Shown here: positions 11,295 to 19,672 of the stretch, piece after piece
Numbering within the stretch: the first letter of the stretch is position 1
Layout: every line of letters begins with the position of its first letter
NCBI RefSeq assembly: GCF_900215375.1
Contig: NZ_OBEF01000005.1
Coordinates: 62,001-126,000 of the forward strand
Direction of reading: 5' to 3'
DNA from: Enterobacter sp. CC120223-11
Lineage (GTDB): Bacteria > Pseudomonadota > Gammaproteobacteria > Enterobacterales > Enterobacteriaceae
Length of the DNA stretch: 64,000 nt
Position numbers and translations under genes: made by a program
Notes under the pieces: model-generated
What the model was told of the DNA's origin: nothing
The model's input: the letters and a program-made list of their open reading frames with translations, nothing else
The model's database searches: none

Positions 11295-12551
11295 ATGACT
11301 TTTTCACTTTTCGGCGACAAATTCACCCGTCATTCCGGTATCACCCGCCTGATGGAAGATCTGAACGATGGCCTGCGCACGCCAGGCGCCATCATGCTCG
11401 GCGGCGGTAACCCGGCGCAGATTCCACAGATGAATGACTACTTCCACAACCTGCTGGCGGAGATGCTGGAGAGCGGCAAAGCGACCGAAGCGCTGTGCAA
11501 CTATGACGGGCCGCAGGGCAAATCTGAGCTGCTGTCCGCGCTGGCGGAGATGCTGCGCGAAGAGCTCGGCTGGGATATCGGACCACAGAACATTGCGCTG
11601 ACAAACGGCAGTCAGAGTGCATTTTTCTACTTATTTAACCTCTTCGCTGGCCGCCGCGCCGACGGCAGCGTGCGTAAAGTGCTGTTCCCGCTCACGCCGG
11701 AATATATTGGCTACGCCGATTCTGGCCTGGAAGAAGATCTGTTCGTCTCCGCACGCCCGAACATTGAACTGCTGCCTGAAGGCCAGTTTAAATACCACGT
11801 GGACTTCGAGCACCTGCGCGTTACCGACGAAACCGGCATGATATGCGTTTCGCGCCCGACCAACCCGACGGGCAACGTCATCACCGACGAAGAGTTAATG
11901 AAGCTCGACGTGCTGGCCAATCAGCACGGTATTCCGCTGGTCATTGATAACGCCTACGGCGTGCCCTTCCCGGGCATCATCTTCAGCGAAGCGCGACCGC
12001 TGTGGAACCCGAACATTGTGCTGTGCATGAGCCTGTCCAAGCTCGGCCTGCCGGGCAGCCGCTGCGGCATTATTATTGCTAACGAAAAAATCATCAGTGC
12101 CATCAGCAACATGAACGGCATTATTAGCCTTTCTCCTGGCGGCATTGGCCCGGCAATGATGTGCGAGATGATCAAGCGCAAAGACCTGCTGCGCCTGTCC
12201 GAAACGGTGATCAAGCCGTTCTATTATCAGCGCGTGCAGGAAACCATTGCCATCATCCGCCGCTATCTGCCGGAAGAGCGCTGCCTGATCCACAAGCCGG
12301 AAGGCGCGATTTTCCTCTGGCTGTGGTTTAAGGACCTGCCGGTGACCACCGAAGTGCTTTACCAGCGTCTGAAAAAACGTGGCGTATTGATGGTGCCGGG
12401 CGACTTCTTCTTCCCGGGCCTCGACAAGCCCTGGCCGCACACCCATCAGTGCATGCGCATGAACTATGTGCCGGAGCCGGAGAAAATCGAAGCGGGCGTT
12501 AAAATTCTTGCCGAGGAAATAGAAAAAGCCTGGGCCGAGAGCGGATGTTAA
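11295..12551 (+). CDS. avtA: Valine-pyruvate aminotransferase
   Basis: Transaminase C, which makes valine from 2-ketoisovalerate using alanine as amino donor. The 418-residue class I aminotransferase (E. coli: 417) shows MLGGGNPAQIP near the start, RPTNPTGNVITDEEL, and the PLP-binding lysine in CMSLSKLGLPGSRCG (about residue 247). PLP-phosphate contacts come from NGSQSAFFYLFN, and the carboxylate-binding Arg lies in CMRMNYVPEPEKIE. It is a single-gene unit ended by a strong terminator. Confidence 0.97.
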   Translation: MTFSLFGDKFTRHSGITRLMEDLNDGLRTPGAIMLGGGNPAQIPQMNDYFHNLLAEMLESGKATEALCNYDGPQGKSELLSALAEMLREELGWDIGPQNIALTNGSQSAFFYLFNLFAGRRADGSVRKVLFPLTPEYIGYADSGLEEDLFVSARPNIELLPEGQFKYHVDFEHLRVTDETGMICVSRPTNPTGNVITDEELMKLDVLANQHGIPLVIDNAYGVPFPGIIFSEARPLWNPNIVLCMSLSKLGLPGSRCGIIIANEKIISAISNMNGIISLSPGGIGPAMMCEMIKRKDLLRLSETVIKPFYYQRVQETIAIIRRYLPEERCLIHKPEGAIFLWLWFKDLPVTTEVLYQRLKKRGVLMVPGDFFFPGLDKPWPHTHQCMRMNYVPEPEKIEAGVKILAEEIEKAWAESGC

Positions 12552-12556
12552 ATAAT

Positions 12557-12587
12557 AATGGGCTCTGAAATGCGGAGCCCATTTTTT
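12557..12587 (+). terminator. Rho-independent terminator of avtA
   Basis: The stem atgggctc/gagcccat is followed directly by six T's, a classic intrinsic terminator placed a few bases after the avtA stop. Confidence 0.9.
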
Positions 12588-12905
12588 CCGTGATCGATGC
12601 CGTTAATTCAGAATATATCCTTTCTTATTTACTCACCTATTTATCTTAGGAATTATCTCAAATAATCCCAATAATTAATCAGCGCTTTATTTTAAGCATA
12701 GAGATGTAGCAGCTCTTAAATTAAACAATACATTTAACTCATTGTTTTTAAGAAGCTATACAATCTATGCATTGTATTACCACGAATAATAAATAAACGT
12801 CATTATTAATACCTCTGACTGACCTGTTCCTGCCCGCACAAGCCATTATTTTCCACATACACTGATTAATACGCCGCCCGGCGTTTTAATTAGTGGAGTA
12901 TTGTT
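12588..12905 (+). promoter_or_regulatory. AT-rich leader upstream of the glycine-rich lipoprotein gene
   Basis: No gene is seen. About 300 bases are strikingly AT-rich against the GC-rich flanks, as is common for H-NS-bound promoters of surface genes. Near the start codon, acgccgcccggcgtttt (12871-12887) is a short GC-rich hairpin followed by T's, about 20 bases before the ATG, and could act as an attenuator. The ribosome site is gtggagtattgtt. Confidence 0.5.
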
Positions 12906-14156
12906 ATGGCCTCGAATAACGTTAGCCACTTAAGCGTTATCGCAGTGGCGGTACTGCTCGCATTTTCTTTATCTGCCTGCAGCGGCAGCGGCAGCGGCGG
13001 AGGCTCACACTCCACCGCGAAAAATAATCCCACCACCGGCAGCAGCGGATCGGGTTCCGATGACGGCAGCGGGGGAGGCTCCACCGCCAATAACGGCGGC
13101 GGGGGTTCCGGCAGCGGTGGAACCGGCTCCGGAGGGGGAGGTACTGGCACTGGCGGTGGTGGTACAGGAACCGGAGGAGGCACCGGCACTGGCGGTGGAG
13201 GGACGGGCACTGGCGGTGGTGGCACAGGGACCGGTGGCGGAGGTACGGGCAGCGGCGGTGGCACTTCTACGGCTGCGATCAATAACGTGCTGAGCGATAC
13301 CGGCAAAACCGTTACCTCAGTCGGCAATACCGTCGACAGCCTGGGCAGCCAGCTGCCAACCGATAACCCGGTCACCTCAACAGTTTCCACTACGGTCAGC
13401 GGTGTAGGCAGCGCGGTGTCTACCGTCGGCACGGGCGTGACCACAGGGATTGGTAATCCTGCTAACGCCAACGGCCTTGGCACGACCACCAAAGGCGTCA
13501 CCACCACGGTGACTTCACTCGGTAACACCGTGTCTACCGTCGGTACCGATCTGGCCAGCTCCACTTCCGGCACACCGCTTGGCGGCGTAACGGGCGTGGC
13601 GGGCAACGTCGTCAACAGCACCGGACAGCTGGTGAGTAACACCGGCACCGGCCTGACCACCGTCGTCGACAGCCAGGGCGTGACCAAAGTGACCACCGAT
13701 GCCACCACGGCAGTCAACAAAACGCTCAGCGGCGTACAGGGCGTAACGCAGCAGGTTGGCACCACCACCGGGCTCGGCGCACCGGTCAACGGCCTGCTGA
13801 CGCAGGTGGGTACAACCGTCAGCCAGGTGGGCACCAACGTCAGCGGCAGTAACCCGGGCCTGAACGGCGTGGGCCAGGTCGTGACCAACGTCGGCCAGAC
13901 GGTTACCGATACCGGCGGCCTGGTGAAACCAACCACGACCACAACCCCGACCAGCGGCGGTAACGTCTCCGCTAACGCTTCGGTTGATGCCAGCAAAACG
14001 GGTCTGGTCGCGACCGTCGACACCACCGTCAATAACCTGACCGCAGGCGTCACCGCCAGTGCAGGCACTACCACCAACCAGAGCAGTACCAGCACCAATC
14101 CTCTCGGCGGGCTGAACAACCTCGTCGGCGGGATCCTGAAACCAAAACAGCAATAA
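12906..14156 (+). CDS. Glycine-rich (collagen-like) predicted lipoprotein, likely TpsB partner
   Basis: Function unknown. The 416-residue protein starts with a lipoprotein signal, VLLAFSLSAC, with the lipidated Cys at residue 25 and Ser at +2 (outer-membrane sorting). Residues about 26-120 are almost pure Gly/Ser/Thr built from repeats of GTGGGG. Residues about 120-400 carry a loosely periodic pattern with units such as VGTTVSQVGTNVSG and VVNSTGQLVSNTGTG, rich in Thr, Val, Gly and Asn and lacking Cys. The C-terminus is LGGLNNLVGGILKPKQQ. It lies 87 bases upstream of a TpsB-type transporter on the same strand, so it is probably that transporter's cargo or partner. It is not a haemagglutinin-type TpsA: no TPS domain is visible. 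Confidence 0.8.
   Translation: MASNNVSHLSVIAVAVLLAFSLSACSGSGSGGGSHSTAKNNPTTGSSGSGSDDGSGGGSTANNGGGGSGSGGTGSGGGGTGTGGGGTGTGGGTGTGGGGTGTGGGGTGTGGGGTGSGGGTSTAAINNVLSDTGKTVTSVGNTVDSLGSQLPTDNPVTSTVSTTVSGVGSAVSTVGTGVTTGIGNPANANGLGTTTKGVTTTVTSLGNTVSTVGTDLASSTSGTPLGGVTGVAGNVVNSTGQLVSNTGTGLTTVVDSQGVTKVTTDATTAVNKTLSGVQGVTQQVGTTTGLGAPVNGLLTQVGTTVSQVGTNVSGSNPGLNGVGQVVTNVGQTVTDTGGLVKPTTTTTPTSGGNVSANASVDASKTGLVATVDTTVNNLTAGVTASAGTTTNQSSTSTNPLGGLNNLVGGILKPKQQ
13120..13265 (+). repeat. GC-rich tandem repeat coding GTGGGG units
   Basis: An imperfect tandem array of about 15-18-base units (ggtggtggtacaggaaccgg-like) encodes the Gly/Thr stretch of the lipoprotein gene. The repeats stay in frame, so gain or loss of units would change spacer length without breaking the gene. 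Confidence 0.75.
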
Positions 14157-14167
14157 GTTAACCCTTC

Positions 14168-14190
14168 TGTGCCCCCGCAAAGGGGGCACA
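14168..14190 (+). terminator. Terminator-like hairpin between lipoprotein and TpsB genes
   Basis: The stem tgtgccccc/gggggcaca with a 5-nt loop is followed by ttt. It sits between the two genes and may reduce transcription of the transporter relative to its upstream partner. Confidence 0.75.
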
Positions 14191-14243
14191 TTTCACAGCA
14201 GTGACGACCCGCGCAGACGGGGCTAAGAACAGGGATTGCACAC

Positions 14244-15959
14244 ATGAAACAGCACTTTTACTACGCACTTCCCGGGCTGCTGCTGTTGAGCCTTGCCCGA
14301 GCGGATATCTTGCCTGCCCTTATCGATCCCTCAAACCCGGCGAAGGCTTCACGCGACGTTGCGCCCCCGGTCACCCCGACGCCTGAGCCCAAAGTCACGG
14401 TGCAGAAGCCGGAATCGAAACTGACACCCGACACGCCCATTGAGGTCAATCACATTCAGTTTATTGGCGGCACCCTTTATCCGCTAAAGTCGCTGCTGGC
14501 ACCGTTTCGCCCCTACGCCCAAAAAACCGTACCGCTAAAGACGGTGATTGGTCTGGTGAACGACATTACCGCCCGCTACAAAGCCGACGGCTACCCGCTC
14601 TCTTATGCGTTCCTGCCCGATAACAACTTTCAGAACGGCAATATCAAAATCGTGCTGGTTGAGGGCTATGTGGCGCACAGCGATATCAAAAGTAACAACC
14701 CGAACATCGCCGCCCGCCTGCAGCGGCTGGCCGAAAAGATCATGGCGGAAAAACCCATGACCCAGGACACCTTTGACCGCTATAGCCAGCTGATGACCCG
14801 CACACCCGGCGTGCCCGTCGAGGCCAACGCACAGTTGCCGAAAAACATATACGGCGCCGCCGCGATGCAGGTCACCGGCATGCAGCCACACATCTGGGAT
14901 ATTTCGTCCACGCTGGATACCCGCAAAGGGCAGAACCTGGCGCTGGTCAACGGCACGCTCAGCAACCTGACGAGCTACGGCGATCAGCTCGGCGTCGCGA
15001 CGCTTATCCCGCTCGACAAAGACACCCGCAAAACCTATTTCGGCATGAACTGGCAGCAGTTTCTCAATGATGAGGGGCTGACGATGCAGCTGAAAGGGAG
15101 CTACTACCACGAAGATCCGCGAGATTTTTCTCCGCTGCTCGATTTGCCCAACGACATTGCCATCAACGCGCGGCAAAAAACCACGCAGTACAACGGCGGC
15201 GTGAGCTTTGGCTATCCGCTTATCCTTACCGGCAAAACACAGCTCAACCTGACCGGGGGCATGGATTACACCGACAAACGCAGCGATTACGATCTCCAGG
15301 CCAATATTGCCGGGCAAAAATATGACCTCGACGCGCAGCATCAGCACGTGCGCTACCCGGCTATGGAGTTTGGTGTCAACGGCGCGAAGGCATTCACTAC
15401 GACCAGCCTCAGCGGCCGCTTTGCGGTACGCCAGGGGATTAACGATCTCGGGGCCGACGCGGCTCCGGCGCAAAACACCGATCTCAATTTCACGCTGTGG
15501 AAAGGCAATGTGGATGCGGCCTGGATGATGGCTGAGAAATGGAAACTCTCAACGTCATGGGAAGGAGACTGGTCGGACAATGATTTACCGGAGCCGGAGC
15601 GCGTGAGCTTTGGCGCACAGCGATTCGGGCGAGGTTACCAGGACGGCGAAGCCAGCGGCGATTACGGCTTCGGCGGACAGGTCGAACTGCGTTATTTGCA
15701 TATGCGCAAAGAGAGCACCTGGCTTGCCACCGTGCAGCCGTACGTGCTGGCAGATACGGCGCAAACCTGGTTTAACCAGCCGGGCCTGCCGCACCAGCGG
15801 CTTGGCTCCATTGCCACCGGGGTCATGGTGGGCGATAACCGCCATTACAGCCTGGCCGTCGAGGCGGCGAAACCGGTCGGCGATGTACCGACCGACAGCC
15901 ACAATCGCGACTGGCGCTACAGCCTGACGGTCACCTGGAACTTTAACAACCTGCGCTGA
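14244..15959 (+). CDS. ShlB/FhaC/HecB-family two-partner secretion transporter
   Basis: Outer-membrane Omp85-superfamily transporter that should export a partner protein from the periplasm. It has 571 residues. A short N-terminal signal (YYALPGLLLLSLARA) is followed by a Pro-rich linker (about 30-65), a ShlB-type POTRA domain (IEVNHIQFIGGTLYP; ARYKADGYPLSYAFLP), and a beta-barrel from about residue 200 with alternating strands ending TVTWNFNNLR. The substrate-gating L6-loop motif is present as FGRGYQDGEASGDYGF near residue 460. It is unrelated in detail to the CdiB-like protein elsewhere in the window. The gene just upstream encodes a glycine-rich lipoprotein, the probable partner. Confidence 0.88.
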   Translation: MKQHFYYALPGLLLLSLARADILPALIDPSNPAKASRDVAPPVTPTPEPKVTVQKPESKLTPDTPIEVNHIQFIGGTLYPLKSLLAPFRPYAQKTVPLKTVIGLVNDITARYKADGYPLSYAFLPDNNFQNGNIKIVLVEGYVAHSDIKSNNPNIAARLQRLAEKIMAEKPMTQDTFDRYSQLMTRTPGVPVEANAQLPKNIYGAAAMQVTGMQPHIWDISSTLDTRKGQNLALVNGTLSNLTSYGDQLGVATLIPLDKDTRKTYFGMNWQQFLNDEGLTMQLKGSYYHEDPRDFSPLLDLPNDIAINARQKTTQYNGGVSFGYPLILTGKTQLNLTGGMDYTDKRSDYDLQANIAGQKYDLDAQHQHVRYPAMEFGVNGAKAFTTTSLSGRFAVRQGINDLGADAAPAQNTDLNFTLWKGNVDAAWMMAEKWKLSTSWEGDWSDNDLPEPERVSFGAQRFGRGYQDGEASGDYGFGGQVELRYLHMRKESTWLATVQPYVLADTAQTWFNQPGLPHQRLGSIATGVMVGDNRHYSLAVEAAKPVGDVPTDSHNRDWRYSLTVTWNFNNLR

Positions 15960-16061
15960 TTCAGACCTCTGGGCGATGACAAATTGCGGATATGGATAAT
16001 AGCGGAGCCGTGTGGCCTGTCAGCAACATCACAATACCCGGCGGCGCAGGCTTGCCGGCAT

Positions 16062-16150
16062 CGCCGGGTGGCGCCAAAGCTTACCCGGCCTACAATCGCA
16101 TTCCCGATCGCATATCTCCCGTAGGCCCGGTCGGCAAAGCGCCACCGGGC
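16062..16150. repeat. REP pair upstream of the marR-emrAB-like genes
   Basis: Inverted REP-like units, tcgccgggtggcgcc...ttacccggcctac and gtaggcccggtcggcaaagcgccaccgggc, lie in a 425-base gene-free gap after the TpsB gene. The rest of this gap holds only the promoter and operator of the MarR-type gene. Confidence 0.85.
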
Positions 16151-16327
16151 GATATGCCGTGACGATACGGCAAACTCTTCCACCTCGCATTCCTGAAATC
16201 GCCTTTCCTGAAAGCCCCACGCAAGCAATCAGCAGTGCAATGCAACTCGCCGTGATTTGCGCGGCATACGCCGCAATTTCTGCTCCGGCAGACATTTGTC
16301 AATCTGTGTGCTTTACGCTGACACTAT

Positions 16328-16384
16328 TTGACAATTGATGACCAGGCAGTAATCATTAATTTAATTACTGACCAGGCAGCTACC
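16328..16384 (+). promoter_or_regulatory. Promoter and direct-repeat operator of the marR-emrAB-like operon
   Basis: A consensus -35 hexamer ttgaca lies at 16328-16333. Two identical 11-base repeats tgaccaggcag lie at 16339-16349 and 16369-16379, 30 bases apart (about three helical turns). Between them is a partly palindromic AT block, gtaatcattaatttaattac. MarR-family repressors often bind such sites over their own promoter, so autoregulation is likely. Confidence 0.6.
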
Positions 16385-16840
16385 ATGACTACCACCCCCT
16401 CTTCTTCAGACAAAAACCTGCACCTTGGCTTGCTGTTTCACCTGGCAAACCAGTTTAAGGACCAGCTGATTGGCCACTACTTTTCCGGTAGCGGCATTAC
16501 CGCGCCGCAATTTAAGGTGTTGATAAATATATTTAAAGGCAACACCAGTCCGGCGGAAATCTGCAAAAGCCTGCAAATGGATACCGGCGCCATGAGCCGG
16601 ATGGTGGAGAGGATGGTGAAAAGCGATCTGATTGAGCGCCACCCCAACCCGCAGGACAAACGTCAGGTGATCCTGGCGCTGACCGCCAAAGGCCAGGCGC
16701 TGTGTGAAACCTTTCAAAATGAGGCGCTGAAAACCATTCTGGGCGAGTTAACTGCCCGCCTGACCACGGAAGAATCGCACCAGCTGACTCACCTGCTGAT
16801 AAAAATGCTGCCGGATGAATTTACGGCCCCCCATCGCTAA
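16385..16840 (+). CDS. MarR-family transcriptional regulator
   Basis: A 151-residue winged-helix regulator starting at the ATG at 16385 (MTTTPSSSDKN). The core shows ITAPQFKVLINIF, the recognition region AEICKSLQMDTGAMSRMVERM and the wing ERHPNPQDKRQVILALTAKG, all diagnostic of the MarR fold. An upstream in-frame TTG at 16328 would start inside the operator and is rejected. The stop is 14 bases from an EmrA-type gene, so it probably represses this exporter operon and responds to an aromatic or phenolic ligand, as EmrR-type proteins do. It is not the chromosomal emrR locus, whose neighbours differ. Confidence 0.9.
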   Translation: MTTTPSSSDKNLHLGLLFHLANQFKDQLIGHYFSGSGITAPQFKVLINIFKGNTSPAEICKSLQMDTGAMSRMVERMVKSDLIERHPNPQDKRQVILALTAKGQALCETFQNEALKTILGELTARLTTEESHQLTHLLIKMLPDEFTAPHR

Positions 16841-16854
16841 TAAGGCCCCACGCT

Positions 16855-18033
16855 ATGTCTATGGAAAATACCGCTCCGGCACCTGAAAAACGCCCAAGCA
16901 AGCGCAAACGTAACTTTGCGATCCTGTTCCTTGTGCTGATTCTGGCGGCGGCAGGTTGCCTCGCCTGGTATCTGCTCTACGCCCGCTATTACGAGTCCAC
17001 CGACGATGCCTACGTCAACGGCAACCAGGTCACGCTGACGCCGCAGATTGCGGGCACGGTGACGCAGGTCACCGTCGACGAAGGGGATTTCGTGCAGAAG
17101 GGCCAGCCGCTGGTGCTGCTCGACCCGGCCGACACTGAAATTGCGTTGCAGCAGGCCGAAGCCGACCTCGCCAGCACCGTGCGCCAGGTTCGCGGCCTGT
17201 ACAGCACCGCGGATAACTATCGCGCGCAGGTAGAAGCGAAAAAAGTCGCCCTGCAAACCGCGCAAAACGACTACAACCGTCGGCAGAAAATCTTCGCGAC
17301 GGGCGCTATCGCCGCCGAAGAACTCTCCCACTATCGCGATGCGGTAACGACGGCACAGAGCGATTTGGCCGCAGCCCAGCAGGCGCTGAAAACGAACCAG
17401 GCGATGGTCGATGACACCGTGATCGACAGCCACCCAGAGATCAAAACCGCCGTCGCCACCCTGCGCCAGCGCTATCTGGATAACTCCCGCGCCACCATCG
17501 TCGCGCCGGTAAGCGGCTACGTCGCCAAACGCGCGGTGCAGCTCGGGATGCGGGTCACTTCAGGCACTACGCTGCTCGCCATCGTGCCGCTGAAGGAAGT
17601 GTGGGTGGATGCCAACTTCAAAGAGAGCCAGATGCAGGACATGCGCCTTGGCCAGAAGGTGACGCTGAATGCCGATTTGTACGGCGATGACGTGCAGTAC
17701 CACGGCGTGATTGAAAGCCTCGGGATCGGCACCGGCAGCGCCTTCTCGCTGCTGCCAGCCCAGAACGCCAGCGGCAACTGGATCAAGATTGTTCAGCGCC
17801 TGCCGGTGCGTATCGCCCTCGACGAACACGACATGCAAAAGCACCCGCTGCGTATCGGCCTGTCGATGAACGTGAAGGTGGATATTCGTGACCTCGACGG
17901 GCATCTTCTGCCGCAGAAAACGGTGGAAAAACCACGCTTTACCACCGACGTGTACGACACGCCGATGGCCGCCGCCGACAAGCTGGTCGCCAAAATTCTG
18001 CATGACAACAGCAGCGCCGTAGCCCAGCGCTAA
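16855..18033 (+). CDS. EmrA-type periplasmic adaptor (membrane fusion protein)
   Basis: Adaptor of a tripartite drug exporter, linking the MFS pump to an outer-membrane channel. The 392-residue protein has a basic cytosolic start (KRPSKRKRN), one transmembrane helix (FAILFLVLILAAAGCLAWYL, about 23-42), a split lipoyl domain (STDDAYVNGNQVTLTPQIAG; ATIVAPVSGYVAKRAVQLG), a long alpha-hairpin between them (about 95-205), and a beta-barrel domain (WVDANFKESQMQDMRLGQ). It is co-transcribed with the MarR gene and with the EmrB-type pump 11 bases downstream. Confidence 0.93.
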   Translation: MSMENTAPAPEKRPSKRKRNFAILFLVLILAAAGCLAWYLLYARYYESTDDAYVNGNQVTLTPQIAGTVTQVTVDEGDFVQKGQPLVLLDPADTEIALQQAEADLASTVRQVRGLYSTADNYRAQVEAKKVALQTAQNDYNRRQKIFATGAIAAEELSHYRDAVTTAQSDLAAAQQALKTNQAMVDDTVIDSHPEIKTAVATLRQRYLDNSRATIVAPVSGYVAKRAVQLGMRVTSGTTLLAIVPLKEVWVDANFKESQMQDMRLGQKVTLNADLYGDDVQYHGVIESLGIGTGSAFSLLPAQNASGNWIKIVQRLPVRIALDEHDMQKHPLRIGLSMNVKVDIRDLDGHLLPQKTVEKPRFTTDVYDTPMAAADKLVAKILHDNSSAVAQR

Positions 18034-18043
18034 GAGAGAAGCT

Positions 18044-19582
18044 ATGTCAGAGCCAAAGGCGGCCTTTACGCCGCCCAGCCTGTTCCTGGCGACGCTCGCG
18101 CTGTCGCTGGCCACCTTTATGCAGGTGCTGGACTCCACCATCGCCAACGTGGCGCTGCCGACCATTTCCGGCAACCTCGGGGTGAGCGCCGATCAGGGCA
18201 CCTGGGTTATAACCTCCTTTGCGGTGTGTAACGCCATCGCCCTGCCGCTCACCGGCTGGTTTACCCGGCGCTTCGGGCAGCTGCGGCTGTTTATCGCCTC
18301 GGTGGTGTTCTTCACGCTGACCTCGTTCCTGTGCGGCTTCGCCCACAGCATGACGGAACTGATTATTTTCCGTGCGTTACAGGGCTTTTTCGCCGGGCCG
18401 ATGTTCCCGATGTGTCAGACGCTGCTGCTGGTCATCTTCCCGCCGATGAAGCGAAGTATGGCGCTGGCGCTGCTGTCGATGGTGACGGTTGTCGCGCCGA
18501 TTGTCGGGCCGATTACCGGCGGCTGGATCACCGATAATTACTCCTGGCCGTGGATTTTCTACATCAACGTGCCGATCGGCATTTTCGCCTCCATCGTGGT
18601 GTGGACGCAGCTGCGCGACCGTGAAGAAACCACGCAGTCATCGCCCATCGACTACATCGGCATCATGCTGCTGGTGCTCGGCGTCGGGCTGCTGCAGGTG
18701 GTGCTGGACAAGGGCAACGATGAGGACTGGTTCTCCTCAACGCCGATTATCGTGATGTCGATTGTGTCGGCCATCAGCCTGGTCAGCTTCGTGATGTGGG
18801 AGCTCGGCGAGCGTCATCCGATCGTCAACCTGCGCCTGTTTAAGGACCGCAATTTCGCCATCGGCACCTTGGCGCTGATGCTGGGCTACGCGGCGTTCTT
18901 CGCCATCAACATTATTCTGCCGCAGTGGCTGCAAACGCAGATGGGCTACACCGCCATCTGGGCCGGGCTTGCCGCCGCGCCGATGGGCTTCCTGCCGTTG
19001 CTACTGACGCCGATCGTGGGCCGCTATGCCACACGCGTGGACTTACGCCTGCTCTGTTCGATTTCGTTCCTGACGATGGGTGCTTCGTGCCTGATGCGTG
19101 CGCAGTTCAACACCGACGTGGATTTCCGCACCATCGCGGGCGTACAGATGTTCATGGGGATTGGCGTGGCGTTCTTCTTTATGCCGCTGACCACGATCGT
19201 GTTGTCGAACCTGCACGGTAATGAAGTGGCGGAGGGCTCGGGGCTCGCAACGTTCTTCCGCGTATTGGGCGGGTCGTTCGCTTCATCGCTCACCACATGG
19301 ATCTGGCAGCGCCGGGAGATTTTCCACCACGCGAACCTGACGGAGAGCGTGTCGCAGTACAACCCGGCGGCAGTGGATTACGTGCAGAAGATGGGCGGCC
19401 CGACGCAGCAGCATTTTGCGGTTATCGACCAGACCATTACCCAGCAGGCCTACATGATGTCGACCATCGATTACTTCTGGATCCTCGGCTGGGGCTTTAT
19501 GGGGCTGATTGTGATTATCTGGTTTACGCGCCCGCCATTTGTGAGAGCGGGTGCACCGGGCGCTTCTACGGCTGCGCATTAA
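18044..19582 (+). CDS. EmrB/QacA-type MFS drug transporter (DHA2)
   Basis: A proton-driven 14-helix major facilitator that pumps hydrophobic compounds outward with the preceding adaptor. The 512-residue protein begins SLFLATLALSLATFMQVLDS and carries the DHA2 motif LDSTIANVALPTISGNL (about residue 29), motif A in the loop GWFTRRFGQLRLF (about residue 68), and ALQGFFAGPMFPMCQT. No outer-membrane channel gene is in the operon, so TolC is the likely third partner. The substrate cannot be read from sequence. Confidence 0.93.
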   Translation: MSEPKAAFTPPSLFLATLALSLATFMQVLDSTIANVALPTISGNLGVSADQGTWVITSFAVCNAIALPLTGWFTRRFGQLRLFIASVVFFTLTSFLCGFAHSMTELIIFRALQGFFAGPMFPMCQTLLLVIFPPMKRSMALALLSMVTVVAPIVGPITGGWITDNYSWPWIFYINVPIGIFASIVVWTQLRDREETTQSSPIDYIGIMLLVLGVGLLQVVLDKGNDEDWFSSTPIIVMSIVSAISLVSFVMWELGERHPIVNLRLFKDRNFAIGTLALMLGYAAFFAINIILPQWLQTQMGYTAIWAGLAAAPMGFLPLLLTPIVGRYATRVDLRLLCSISFLTMGASCLMRAQFNTDVDFRTIAGVQMFMGIGVAFFFMPLTTIVLSNLHGNEVAEGSGLATFFRVLGGSFASSLTTWIWQRREIFHHANLTESVSQYNPAAVDYVQKMGGPTQQHFAVIDQTITQQAYMMSTIDYFWILGWGFMGLIVIIWFTRPPFVRAGAPGASTAAH

Positions 19583-19590
19583 CTAAGATT

Positions 19591-19664
19591 GCCCGGCGGC
19601 ACTTCGTTTGCGCGGGCCTACGGACGCAACACCGTAGGCCGGATAAGCGAAGCGCCATCCGGCA
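19591..19664. repeat. REP pair between emrB-like gene and selB
   Basis: REP-like units gcccggcggcacttcg...gcgggcctacgg and cgtaggccggataagcg...gccatccggca lie between the convergent emrB-like gene and selB. Confidence 0.8.
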
Positions 19665-19672
19665 TTGTGGTT

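Noticed and set aside
13120-13265. CRISPR-like array
   Set aside because: The repeats are contiguous, imperfect, GC-rich and in frame with a coding sequence. There are no unique spacers and no cas genes.
12890-14245. Long proline/valine/leucine-rich frame antisense to the glycine-rich lipoprotein gene
   Set aside because: It mirrors the Gly/Thr repeats (Gly codons read as Pro/Ala). The + strand frame has a lipoprotein signal and ribosome site; this one has neither.
16328-16384. Longer MarR protein starting at TTG 16328
   Set aside because: This start lies within the -35 element and the repeats and has no ribosome site; the ATG at 16385 gives a normal MarR N-terminus.
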